In this document: positions 7,099-14,626 of the stretch, piece by piece
Layout: each line of letters begins with the position of its first letter
How positions within the stretch are numbered: the stretch's first letter is position 1
DNA from: an uncultured Sulfurovum sp.
GTDB taxonomy: Bacteria; Campylobacterota; Campylobacteria; Campylobacterales; Sulfurovaceae
Length of the DNA: 64,000 nucleotides
Assembly (NCBI GenBank): GCA_902727935.1
Contig: CACVAX010000038.1
Span: 23,393 to 87,392 of the forward strand
Direction of reading: 5' to 3'
Position numbers and translations under genes: made by a program
Notes under the pieces: generated by a model
The model's input: the letters and a program-made list of their open reading frames with translations, nothing else
The model's database searches: none
What the model was told of the DNA's origin: nothing

Positions 7099-10000
7099 AG
7101 GTATTTTTATTAGCGTTTTTTTCTCTTTTTTTCTCTTTGGTATTGAAGATTTTGAAAAGATTTGTGAAGAAGAAATTGCAAAAGAAGAGCTCAAGATCTC
7201 ACTTATAAATCAGGCTTGTGTTCTAACTGCAAAGAAATATGAAAAAGAGCGTGATATGGGGAATGCTTCTTGGTATTATCTGATAAGTAACAACGCCCAT
7301 CAGTACCTAAATGAACAAGAAGGTGAAAACACCAGCTTTAATTTTTATACTAATTTAGGACATGCTTATATTTTAAAACATGATTTTAAAAATGCCAAAA
7401 TAGCTTATGAAAATGTACTAACCTTTAATATTGATTTGAACCAAACCATACATGAAGACTATGCTTTATTGTTTAAAAGATTTCCTAACAAAGAAAAATC
7501 TTTAGTAAAAGGGTTACAACTATGGAATAAAACTAATTTCACCTTTCTAAATATTCTAGAACTCTCTACAAAATATGAGAAACTATACAATGAAAAGAAG
7601 TATGACTCAATGATAGAACAACTTCAGAAAATCATTAAAATAAAAAATCAAACCATTTTAAAAGATAGTGCATCAATTATGATGGACTATTATAATTTAG
7701 CCAAAGTTTATGAAGAGAGAAAACAGTATAAGAATGCTATTATAAACTATCAAGCATCATTAAACTTAGCCAAAAAGATGTTAGATAAAGACCATATTCA
7801 TATTGGTACAACACATAATGATTTAGGATTGGTTTTCAACGAATTAAAAGAGTATGAACAAGCTGAAGAAGCATATTTTTTAGCCTTAAAAATCTATCAA
7901 AAGCACTTTACAAAAGAAGACAATGAAATAGCCATTATCTATAATAACTTAGCCACTATTTATGGTGACAGACAACAGTATGAACAAGCACTTAACTACT
8001 ACCAAAAAGCTCTAAAAATTGAAGAGAAAAACGCTTATGAAAACATCGTTCATACCTATTACAACATAGGACTACTCTATCAACAAATGAAAGAGTATGG
8101 AAATGTTTTATCCTATTATAAAAAAATATTACCTTGGATAGAAAAAAACACGCTTGATATGGCAACCTATTATACGCTTGTCGGTGCCTATTATCAAGAA
8201 ATTGAAGAAAATAATCAAGCTCTTTGGCACTATCAAGAAGCACTAAAAATTAGAGAAAAAGCGTTAGGAGAGATACACTCCGACACAGCTGAAACCTACA
8301 ACAGTTTAGGGTCTATTTATGAGCAATTAAAAGATTTTGAACAAGCCTTGACTTTCTACCAAAAAGCTTTGAAAATTAACCAGCACTTGCTCGATAAGAA
8401 TGATATTTTTATTGCAATAAGCCATAATAATATTGCTTCCATATACACCAATTTAGAAGAGTATAATAAATCTAAAATAAGTCTTCTACAAGCCTTAGAA
8501 ATTAAAAAAAATATTTTAAAAAAAGATGATATTGATTTTGCTGTAACCTATAATAATCTTGGCTTTATTGAAGAGAAATTAAGAAACTATGCAGAAGCAC
8601 TCTCCTACTATAACCATGCATTATCCATCTATACCGAGGTAAAAGGGAAACAGAGTCTTGAAGTCGCTATTTTGTATAACCATATCGCTTCTCTATATAA
8701 AGAAAAAAAAGCTTATGAACTATCCATAGAGTATCTTGAAAAAGCAAAAAATATTATCAATACCCTATTAAAAGACGACCATACTCAACGAGCTTTAATT
8801 TACAACAATTTAGGATTACTCTATACTTATACACAAAATTATAAAAAAGCTTATGCATTCAATATTTTATCTTTTGATATTTTTTTAAAAAATAGAAATA
8901 AAAACTTTAAAATACTCAATCATAAACAAAAAGGTCTCTATTTAGAATCATTTGGAAATAGAATTGACAACTTATGTTATGCAGCCCATTTATATAAAGC
9001 TAATCTCAAACATACCCCAAAAAAAACTCACATCTCCCTAAATACCTTGAATACATGGCTAAAATACAAAGGAACACTCTTTGAATATGACAACATACTG
9101 TCTATGGTTAAAAATAATCCAAATACATCCCAAGAAACGCAAAAGCTCATAAGCAACCTTAATGATTTTAATATTCAATTAAGCAATCTAAAGAAAAAAA
9201 ACAATGAAACAAAGATAAAAGAGATAGAAACACAAATTCATAACATACAAATTGAATTCAGTAAAAAAAATGACAGTTTTAAAAATCTCTTAAAATTACA
9301 AAACATCAACAGTTCTCAAATTGTAAAAGTACTAAAACCTCATCAACTCTATATAGATTTTGCACGAGGAGATGAACACTATTATCTTTTTACTCTAAAC
9401 CATAAAAATCAAATAACTTTCCAACAAATAGAACATAATCAAACTTTAACCATTGATACAAATATTCAAGACTATCGTAACAACACAGCCAATATGGCAA
9501 AAAGTATTGACAATAAAACTGTAGAAAAAAATCAAAGCAATTCTTTAGAAGAAGCCAAAAAGATATTGTCAAATCTACATTATCTTATTATTCAAAACCA
9601 TTTAACAGAACAGATAAAAGATAAAAATCATCTTATACTCTCTCCTGATGGATTACTCAATTACCTACCTTTTGAAGCACTCTATCATAACAACGAATAT
9701 CTTATACAAAGTCATAAAATCAACTATATCTCCTCAGGCAAAGAGTTTGTTCGGCAAACTAAAATCATCCATCAAAAACCTCAAAAAGAGATAATCATTT
9801 TTGCCAATGCTAATTTTGATGCAACACTAAAGTCTTATGAAATACCCAATAAAGATAGCCTTTTAGCTCCTATGTTTGGAAACCCCAATAAAGTTAAACG
9901 TGAAAGAGTATTTAGCTCTTTAGGAAAAGGAGAGATTGATATTCTTAAAAAGTATTATAAAGATCCACTAATCTTTAAAGAAAAAAATGCAACAATTAAA

Positions 10001-10462
10001 AATTTAATGCAACTTCCAAGCTCAAAAATTCTTCATCTCTCAACCCATGGACTCTTTTTAGAAGATAAAAATATTCTTAACCCCATGCAAAAATCACTAC
10101 TCATCTTTGCAGGAGGCAATACCAACTTTAAACAAGCAACTGTTTCGGCATTAGACCTCTCTACCTTAGACTTAAAAGATACTGAGCTAGTCGTTTTGTC
10201 AGCCTGTCAATCAGGATTAGGAGAGATTCAAACAGCTGAAGGCATTGTGGGGCTTCCCAAAGCACTGTTACAAGCAGGAGCAAAAAATGTTATTATGAGT
10301 CTTTGGACAGTTAGTAATAAGAAAACAGCTATGCTGATGGACTATTTTTATGCTAATATTGCACAACAACAAAACTACAGTACAGCCCTACAAAATGCAA
10401 AAATCAACATGATTAACATGCATCCCTACTATTGGTCTTCTTTTATTTTAAGTGGACTTTAA
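7079..10462 (+). CDS. Exported TPR-CHAT cysteine protease
   Basis: This gene encodes 1127 residues. The ATG at 7079 is chosen because AAAGGA precedes it and a signal peptide then starts (MLRLLGRGIFISVFFSFFLFG). An upstream GTG at 7052 would spoil the leader. About nine to ten tetratricopeptide repeats span residues 200-580 (YNNLGxxYxxxxxYxxAxxYYxxAL patterns), followed by a coiled-coil-like stretch near 680-730. The CHAT domain occupies about 790-1127. Its catalytic pair is visible as His990 in HLSTHG and Cys1043 in LSACQSG, followed by TAEGIVGLPKALLQAGA and MSLWTV. CHAT proteases are separase/caspase relatives (clan CD), often gated by partners bound to the TPR. The leader places this one in the periplasm or outside. 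It overlaps the regulator upstream and precedes a 148-aa exported protein by 21 bp. Confidence 0.9.
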   Translation: MLRLLGRGIFISVFFSFFLFGIEDFEKICEEEIAKEELKISLINQACVLTAKKYEKERDMGNASWYYLISNNAHQYLNEQEGENTSFNFYTNLGHAYILKHDFKNAKIAYENVLTFNIDLNQTIHEDYALLFKRFPNKEKSLVKGLQLWNKTNFTFLNILELSTKYEKLYNEKKYDSMIEQLQKIIKIKNQTILKDSASIMMDYYNLAKVYEERKQYKNAIINYQASLNLAKKMLDKDHIHIGTTHNDLGLVFNELKEYEQAEEAYFLALKIYQKHFTKEDNEIAIIYNNLATIYGDRQQYEQALNYYQKALKIEEKNAYENIVHTYYNIGLLYQQMKEYGNVLSYYKKILPWIEKNTLDMATYYTLVGAYYQEIEENNQALWHYQEALKIREKALGEIHSDTAETYNSLGSIYEQLKDFEQALTFYQKALKINQHLLDKNDIFIAISHNNIASIYTNLEEYNKSKISLLQALEIKKNILKKDDIDFAVTYNNLGFIEEKLRNYAEALSYYNHALSIYTEVKGKQSLEVAILYNHIASLYKEKKAYELSIEYLEKAKNIINTLLKDDHTQRALIYNNLGLLYTYTQNYKKAYAFNILSFDIFLKNRNKNFKILNHKQKGLYLESFGNRIDNLCYAAHLYKANLKHTPKKTHISLNTLNTWLKYKGTLFEYDNILSMVKNNPNTSQETQKLISNLNDFNIQLSNLKKKNNETKIKEIETQIHNIQIEFSKKNDSFKNLLKLQNINSSQIVKVLKPHQLYIDFARGDEHYYLFTLNHKNQITFQQIEHNQTLTIDTNIQDYRNNTANMAKSIDNKTVEKNQSNSLEEAKKILSNLHYLIIQNHLTEQIKDKNHLILSPDGLLNYLPFEALYHNNEYLIQSHKINYISSGKEFVRQTKIIHQKPQKEIIIFANANFDATLKSYEIPNKDSLLAPMFGNPNKVKRERVFSSLGKGEIDILKKYYKDPLIFKEKNATIKNLMQLPSSKILHLSTHGLFLEDKNILNPMQKSLLIFAGGNTNFKQATVSALDLSTLDLKDTELVVLSACQSGLGEIQTAEGIVGLPKALLQAGAKNVIMSLWTVSNKKTAMLMDYFYANIAQQQNYSTALQNAKINMINMHPYYWSSFILSGL

Positions 10463-10483
10463 AATAACAACAGGAAACTCACA

Positions 10484-10930
10484 ATGAAACTTTTACACTT
10501 TTTACTCATTAATCTATTAGTAACACACATTTTATTTGCCCAAACAGATAATGAAGGAGCAAAAACAACAGGTACAAAACCTGTAGATGAAGGAATAAAA
10601 TCGATACATCAAGAAGACAAGACAAAAGCACCAAAAGATATCAACAACACCTTTGAATATAAAAAGAAATCTCTTTCAGACATCAAAAAATATCTCTATA
10701 TCAAACGTAAAAATATCAATCATGCTCCGTTTAAATGTTTGTATTTAGATGGTAAAAACAACAAGATTCGTACACTATTCGTCGAGAAACAAAATCTTAA
10801 CAGCATCAACTTTAAAATAGAAAAGTCTCTTTTAAAAGTTAATGATGCCATTATCGTTATCAATAATAAAGATTCAAAAGAGAACCAAACAGGAAAAGAA
10901 GCCATTATTCAAATAGATATTGTCAAATAA
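10484..10930 (+). CDS. Exported 148-aa protein downstream of CHAT protease
   Basis: It has a signal peptide (MKLLHFLLINLLVTHILFAQ) with cleavage likely after Phe-Ala. A charged, probably disordered segment (residues 20-60) follows, then a beta-rich part with one cysteine (FKCLYLDGKNNKIRTLFV). AGGAAA precedes the ATG, and the gene starts 21 bp after the TPR-CHAT gene, so they are likely co-transcribed. A substrate, inhibitor or partner of the protease is plausible, but nothing in the sequence proves it. It converges with the outer-membrane protein gene (3-bp gap). No family is recognised. Confidence 0.65.
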   Translation: MKLLHFLLINLLVTHILFAQTDNEGAKTTGTKPVDEGIKSIHQEDKTKAPKDINNTFEYKKKSLSDIKKYLYIKRKNINHAPFKCLYLDGKNNKIRTLFVEKQNLNSINFKIEKSLLKVNDAIIVINNKDSKENQTGKEAIIQIDIVK

Positions 10931-10933
10931 GCT

Positions 10934-11779
10934 CTAAAACCTCCAAGTAAGCCCTCCATAAGTGGTTAACGACTGCTCTTTTAGTGTGGCTTTTGGGAGG
11001 CTATCACCCACGCGTGAGGTGACTTTTAATTTATCAAAATCATGTCGCCAAGCATCTGCACGTACATTTATAAAAAGATTTTTATTCACATTGTAGTTGT
11101 ACCCCATACCAAACTTAGCACCTAAAGAAGAGCTAGCGTCATCAACAAAAGAGTCTTGGGGGTTGTTATCAATGTACTCAGCCATATCTACTCTTGCTTT
11201 ACTGTAAACAGCCCCTGCTTGTGCAAACCATGAGTGCTGTTTATTGAAAGCTCTAGCATAAACCAAAGAGAGTGCTAATCCATTGGTTTCATATTTAAAT
11301 TTACTACCATAGTCATAAAAAGAGCGATAACTGTCCATTGCATCAAGCGAAGCGTAACGGTAGATGAAATTGAGTTTCCAACTCTCTTTATCACTTTGAT
11401 TAAGCGTGTAGTTCACATACACTCCAAACTCATTTTTGTCTATGTTGGCGTGGTCATTCAAAGGGCTATTGTTGGTGACCACATACATGTTACTTTGCAA
11501 TTCATCTACCAAAAACTTTCCATACGCCCCCCATAACCACTTGCCTCTAACATAGGAGCTTCCTAAAGTAAACTCCAACACATCGTAATCTATGGCTGAA
11601 TCGACTTCGCTCGAATGCAACTCTACCAAATAAGAACCATAACCCAAATCGGTATGTACCCCAAAACCTTTAGGTATGTGAAATTTATCTTTGTAAAATT
11701 TATCTTCATAATTTTGGGCGTTAAGCAATAGGGGTAAAAGCAACAGTAATATGACTAAGTTAATGGTTTTTTTCATCAT
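10934..11779 (-). CDS. Outer-membrane beta-barrel protein
   Basis: This gene encodes 281 residues (or 280 from the second Met). The signal peptide (MMKKTINLVILLLLLPLLLN) ends at NAQN. The rest alternates aromatic and polar residues in amphipathic strands (LEFTLGSSYVRGKWLWGAYGKF, split here over two strands) and finishes in the C-terminal TWRF, the Phe-ending insertion signal of outer-membrane barrels. By eye 10-12 strands are plausible. It starts 9 bp after the caspase-like lipoprotein gene on the same strand, with only a weak ribosome-binding site, so translation may depend on that gene. It might be the membrane partner of the lipoprotein. This is inferred from position. Confidence 0.75.
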   Translation of the reverse strand: MMKKTINLVILLLLLPLLLNAQNYEDKFYKDKFHIPKGFGVHTDLGYGSYLVELHSSEVDSAIDYDVLEFTLGSSYVRGKWLWGAYGKFLVDELQSNMYVVTNNSPLNDHANIDKNEFGVYVNYTLNQSDKESWKLNFIYRYASLDAMDSYRSFYDYGSKFKYETNGLALSLVYARAFNKQHSWFAQAGAVYSKARVDMAEYIDNNPQDSFVDDASSSLGAKFGMGYNYNVNKNLFINVRADAWRHDFDKLKVTSRVGDSLPKATLKEQSLTTYGGLTWRF

Positions 11780-11788
11780 TTTACAACT

Positions 11789-12652
11789 TTATAGGGGAGG
11801 AGCAAAAGCTACTTCTGCTCTTTTGGGGACAAGCCAAATATTTTTTTCAAGTTTGGTTATTTCTGAATTTCCTTGTGTTCTGTTAGTCTCATTCAAAACA
11901 GATTCACGTACACGTCTAAACACTTCTCCAATGGGAACTTCTTCATCAGCTAAATGCTGTATTAAAGCGTAACTGTAAGGGCTATGTCTCATATCATGTT
12001 CACTCCAATCTTTCGCTTTTTGAGCTGGGTCAGTAGCATAAGAAATTAAAGTAGACTTAGGAAACTCATGTGCATAATTATCAACAACTCTTACAGCTTC
12101 TTCTTTTTTAAAACCATCTGAAGACCGAACACTCACCCCTCTAAAGTTTCCTCGATAGTTTTTCTTTCCCTTTCCTACAGGTACATAATGTTCTTTATAA
12201 TCTCTACAGGCATCAATCATCATAACATTATGCCGTGCTTTTGCTTTGTTTAGAAAATCATAAAGCTTATAAATACTTATTAAGACCGTCTCATTTTTAT
12301 CTGTCATCATTAAAAATTGCTCATTACTATCCTCTTTAAGCGTGTTTCCATGTCCTGCAAAATAGATAAAAAGAAGTGTATTATTAGGCTCTATTTTACT
12401 CTTAACATTTTGCAAGGCTTGATTAAATTGTGCTTCGGTACTGTTTAGGGTTAAATGCACATCAAATCCTATACTTGTTAAAGTTTTCGCAATTCCTTTA
12501 GCATCATGAATGGGATTGTCTAAAACATTATCTTTATAATCTTGATTACCTACAACCAATGCCACACGTTTCATAGGTCTTTCTTCTAGCGATGGTTGTG
12601 CTGTACAAGCAAAAATAAAAAGAACATAAAAAAATATAAAAAACTTCAACAT
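11789..12652 (-). CDS. Caspase-like (C14) lipoprotein
   Basis: This gene encodes 287 residues. AGGGAG precedes the ATG. The leader ends in a lipobox (LFIFAC, Cys16). From residue 27 a caspase/metacaspase p20-like domain is complete: RVALVVGNQDY at the start, catalytic His101 in YFAGHG, and catalytic Cys149 in MIDACRD. A basic, Gly-rich loop follows (VPVGKGKKNYRGNFRG), then LISYATDPAQKA and SPYSYALIQHL. The dyad is intact, so it should be an active cysteine protease cleaving after basic or acidic residues as in C14 relatives. It is an envelope-anchored second clan-CD protease close to the CHAT protein. It is transcribed with the barrel protein and diverges from the small lipoprotein at 12712. 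Confidence 0.88.
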   Translation of the reverse strand: MLKFFIFFYVLFIFACTAQPSLEERPMKRVALVVGNQDYKDNVLDNPIHDAKGIAKTLTSIGFDVHLTLNSTEAQFNQALQNVKSKIEPNNTLLFIYFAGHGNTLKEDSNEQFLMMTDKNETVLISIYKLYDFLNKAKARHNVMMIDACRDYKEHYVPVGKGKKNYRGNFRGVSVRSSDGFKKEEAVRVVDNYAHEFPKSTLISYATDPAQKAKDWSEHDMRHSPYSYALIQHLADEEVPIGEVFRRVRESVLNETNRTQGNSEITKLEKNIWLVPKRAEVAFAPPL

Positions 12653-12678
12653 TTCACTTCTCCCTATTAAAAATTAGT

Positions 12679-12684
12679 TATAAT
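12679..12684 (+). promoter_or_regulatory. Candidate -10 (TATAAT) in divergent promoter region
   Basis: TATAAT lies 28 bases before the TTG start at 12712. The same AT-rich element read backwards gives TTATTATTATAA before the caspase-like gene, so one 59-bp spacer must hold both promoters. Confidence 0.45.
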
Positions 12685-12711
12685 AATAACATCTTAACTA
12701 AGGAGTTGCAC

Positions 12712-13197
12712 TTGAAACCAGTACCAATTTTAACAGGAATGCTAATAAGCTTTTATATGTCAGGGTGTGTAACAAATGCAATACCTATTAAAATAGCCAC
12801 CGTAAAACCTGAAGAGGGAGGAAATCCTGAAGTTAATCTCAACCTCTGCCTTAAAGAGACACATCAAGCAAGAATCAAATGCTTAGATAGGTTTTTTCCA
12901 ATGGGTCCTAACATATTTATTGTACCAACTGATGGTAAACGTATTTTGTTAGCAGGACGAGGAGAGAGTATAGAAAGAACAGAAATAATCCTCAAAAAAA
13001 CAGATGAGATTATCTTACTGAACATTGACACCAGAAATGTCAAAATACCATTAAGCATTAACATAGCAACAGCCAAACCTTCACAAAAAGGAAACAGCTT
13101 AGTATTTACCATCCCAGTTCAAGAGATCAAAGAGAAAATCATCCTTAGAGACCAAGAAGGTAACATAGTACTTCAGTATAGAGTAATTAGAGAATAA
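12712..13197 (+). CDS. Small lipoprotein with GGNPEV motif
   Basis: This gene encodes 161 residues. The TTG at 12712 fits AAGGAG with 6-base spacing. An alternative TTG at 12706 touches the ribosome-binding site. The leader ends in a lipobox (YMSGC). The mature protein has GGNPEV followed by a cysteine pair (NLCLKETHQARIKCLDRFF), resembling the 64-aa exported protein at 5981-6175. A beta-rich C-terminal half follows. It is divergent from the caspase-like lipoprotein gene across 59 bp and convergent with the DUF6394-type gene. It is probably an accessory envelope protein of the cluster. The function is unknown. Confidence 0.7.
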   Translation: MKPVPILTGMLISFYMSGCVTNAIPIKIATVKPEEGGNPEVNLNLCLKETHQARIKCLDRFFPMGPNIFIVPTDGKRILLAGRGESIERTEIILKKTDEIILLNIDTRNVKIPLSINIATAKPSQKGNSLVFTIPVQEIKEKIILRDQEGNIVLQYRVIRE

Positions 13198-13201
13198 AAC
13201 G

Positions 13202-13549
13202 CTAAAACTCTTCTTTAGTCTTAGCACTCTCAACAATGGAAACCACTAAAGTATAGGAGTTAGCAATAATAGCACCAACTACCAGCCCTGTAATTAAACC
13301 CTCTTGTGAGGCTGTATTACCAAACTGAAACAAGAAAAATGCTGGTAGTAGATGTAAATCTGCTACCAATGAACCTGCTAAAAGTTCAGCAGCCAATACA
13401 TTTCGGACACCAAGTTTTAAAATACTTGAAATAAAATTAATACTCGCAGCTGCAAAAAGTGCTGTTGCTGAATGATCAAAAAGAAATGCTACGGATGTGG
13501 TGAGACTCATTAATGCAAAAAATATGTAAAAAACTTTTCCCCAATTCAT
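13202..13549 (-). CDS. DUF6394-like inner-membrane protein
   Basis: This gene encodes 115 residues. The start at 13549 (MNWGKVFYIFFALMSL) is preferred since AGGAG lies ahead of it. A longer reading frame to 13618 lacks a ribosome-binding site. Three hydrophobic segments are visible (near 5-25, 30-50 and 80-105). SVAFLFDHSATALFAAASIN and LGVRNVLAAELLAGSLVADL look like the conserved blocks of the DUF6394 family of Campylobacterota, recalled by pattern and not searched. Its role is unknown. It lies downstream of secF on the same strand. Confidence 0.7.
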   Translation of the reverse strand: MNWGKVFYIFFALMSLTTSVAFLFDHSATALFAAASINFISSILKLGVRNVLAAELLAGSLVADLHLLPAFFLFQFGNTASQEGLITGLVVGAIIANSYTLVVSIVESAKTKEEF

Positions 13550-13624
13550 GGATACTCCTACTAATAGATTTAATTCAACCAGTTGAATGAGCCAACTGCT
13601 GAAGTTTTCCGTGCGCAAGCACAG

Positions 13625-13647
13625 TAATTTGAGCTTTGCTCAAATTA
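13625..13647 (-). terminator. Hairpin after secF
   Basis: TAATTTGAGC (13625-13634) pairs perfectly with 13638-13647 across a 3-base loop, just beyond the secF stop. Two more short stems lie next to it (CAGTTG/CAACTG at 13580-13598, and GTGC-GCAA-GCAC at 13611-13622). The U-run is weak, so read-through into the next gene is possible. Confidence 0.55.
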
Positions 13648-13654
13648 TGTTCCC

Positions 13655-14626
13655 TTATATTGTTCCTTGTTCAAATTGAGCACGTTGTTTATCACGCTCT
13701 TTTTGACGCTTGGTAGCAATCGCTTCTTTTTCTCTAAACTCCACTACGGAAAAGTTTAACCACATTAAAATTGGTGAAGCCACAAAAATCGAAGAATACG
13801 TACCCACAACAACACCCACTAAAAGTGTAAATGAGAATCCATGAATAATTTCTCCACCAAATACAAAGAGGGTTAAGACCACAAAGAAAGTGGTTAATGA
13901 AGTGAGTGTTGTACGTGATAAGGTTCGTGTCACTGACTCATCAATCACCTCTGCCATATTGGGTGATTTAATGGTACGAATACCTTCACGAATACGGTCA
14001 AAAACAATAACAGTATCGTTCAATGAATACCCTAAAATGGTCAAAATAGCAGCCAAAATAGGTAAATTAATATCTACTTGAAAAAGGGCTAACATTCCTA
14101 AAGCAATGGTAACATCATGCACCAAAGCAGCCACAGAAGCCATGGCAAAACGCCATTCAAATCTGAATGAAAGATAAATTAAAATACCAATAATAGACAA
14201 GAGCATTGCCATAAGCCCTTTGGTTTTTAACTCTTCTCCAACAGAAGGACCAACCAAGTCAACCCGTCTAACTTCAAAAGTTCCTGTTGAGGCTAACATC
14301 TCTTGTACTTCAACTTTTGCCCCACCTTTGACCGATTTTGAAGCTTGTTTGGTTCGAATAACAATCTCTGAATCAGAACCAAACTTCGTCACCGTTGCAC
14401 CAGCATACTTTTCATGTTTGGAGACAATGTTTCTAACTTTATCAATAGGTGCTACTCCTTCATATTGAAGTTGGATAATCGTTCCACCAGCAAAGTCAAT
14501 TCCATAATTTAAACCTTTCGTAAAAAGTAAGGTTAAAGAAGTAAGAACTAAAATAATAGAAAATATGCCAAATTTTTTGGCATTTGACATAAAGTTAATA
14601 GACTTTTGATATTTAAATACTTCCAT
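13655..14626 (-). CDS. secF: Protein translocase subunit SecF
   Basis: This gene encodes 323 residues, the usual SecF length. SecF works with SecD in the inner membrane and uses the proton-motive force to complete preprotein translocation through SecYEG. Visible features are an N-terminal membrane segment near 18-36, then LNYGIDFAGGTIIQLQY (the SecF signature region). A periplasmic domain follows, then five further membrane segments including LAAILTILGYSLNDTVIVFD. The C-terminus is basic and cytoplasmic. The ATG overlaps the secD stop by one base (TAATG), indicating translational coupling in yajC-secD-secF. Confidence 0.95.
   Translation of the reverse strand: MEVFKYQKSINFMSNAKKFGIFSIILVLTSLTLLFTKGLNYGIDFAGGTIIQLQYEGVAPIDKVRNIVSKHEKYAGATVTKFGSDSEIVIRTKQASKSVKGGAKVEVQEMLASTGTFEVRRVDLVGPSVGEELKTKGLMAMLLSIIGILIYLSFRFEWRFAMASVAALVHDVTIALGMLALFQVDINLPILAAILTILGYSLNDTVIVFDRIREGIRTIKSPNMAEVIDESVTRTLSRTTLTSLTTFFVVLTLFVFGGEIIHGFSFTLLVGVVVGTYSSIFVASPILMWLNFSVVEFREKEAIATKRQKERDKQRAQFEQGTI

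Noticed and set aside
7079..10462. TPR-CHAT protein as a Csx29-type partner of a type III-E CRISPR effector
   Set aside because: It has a signal peptide and no CRISPR or gRAMP gene nearby, so the resemblance is only in domain composition.
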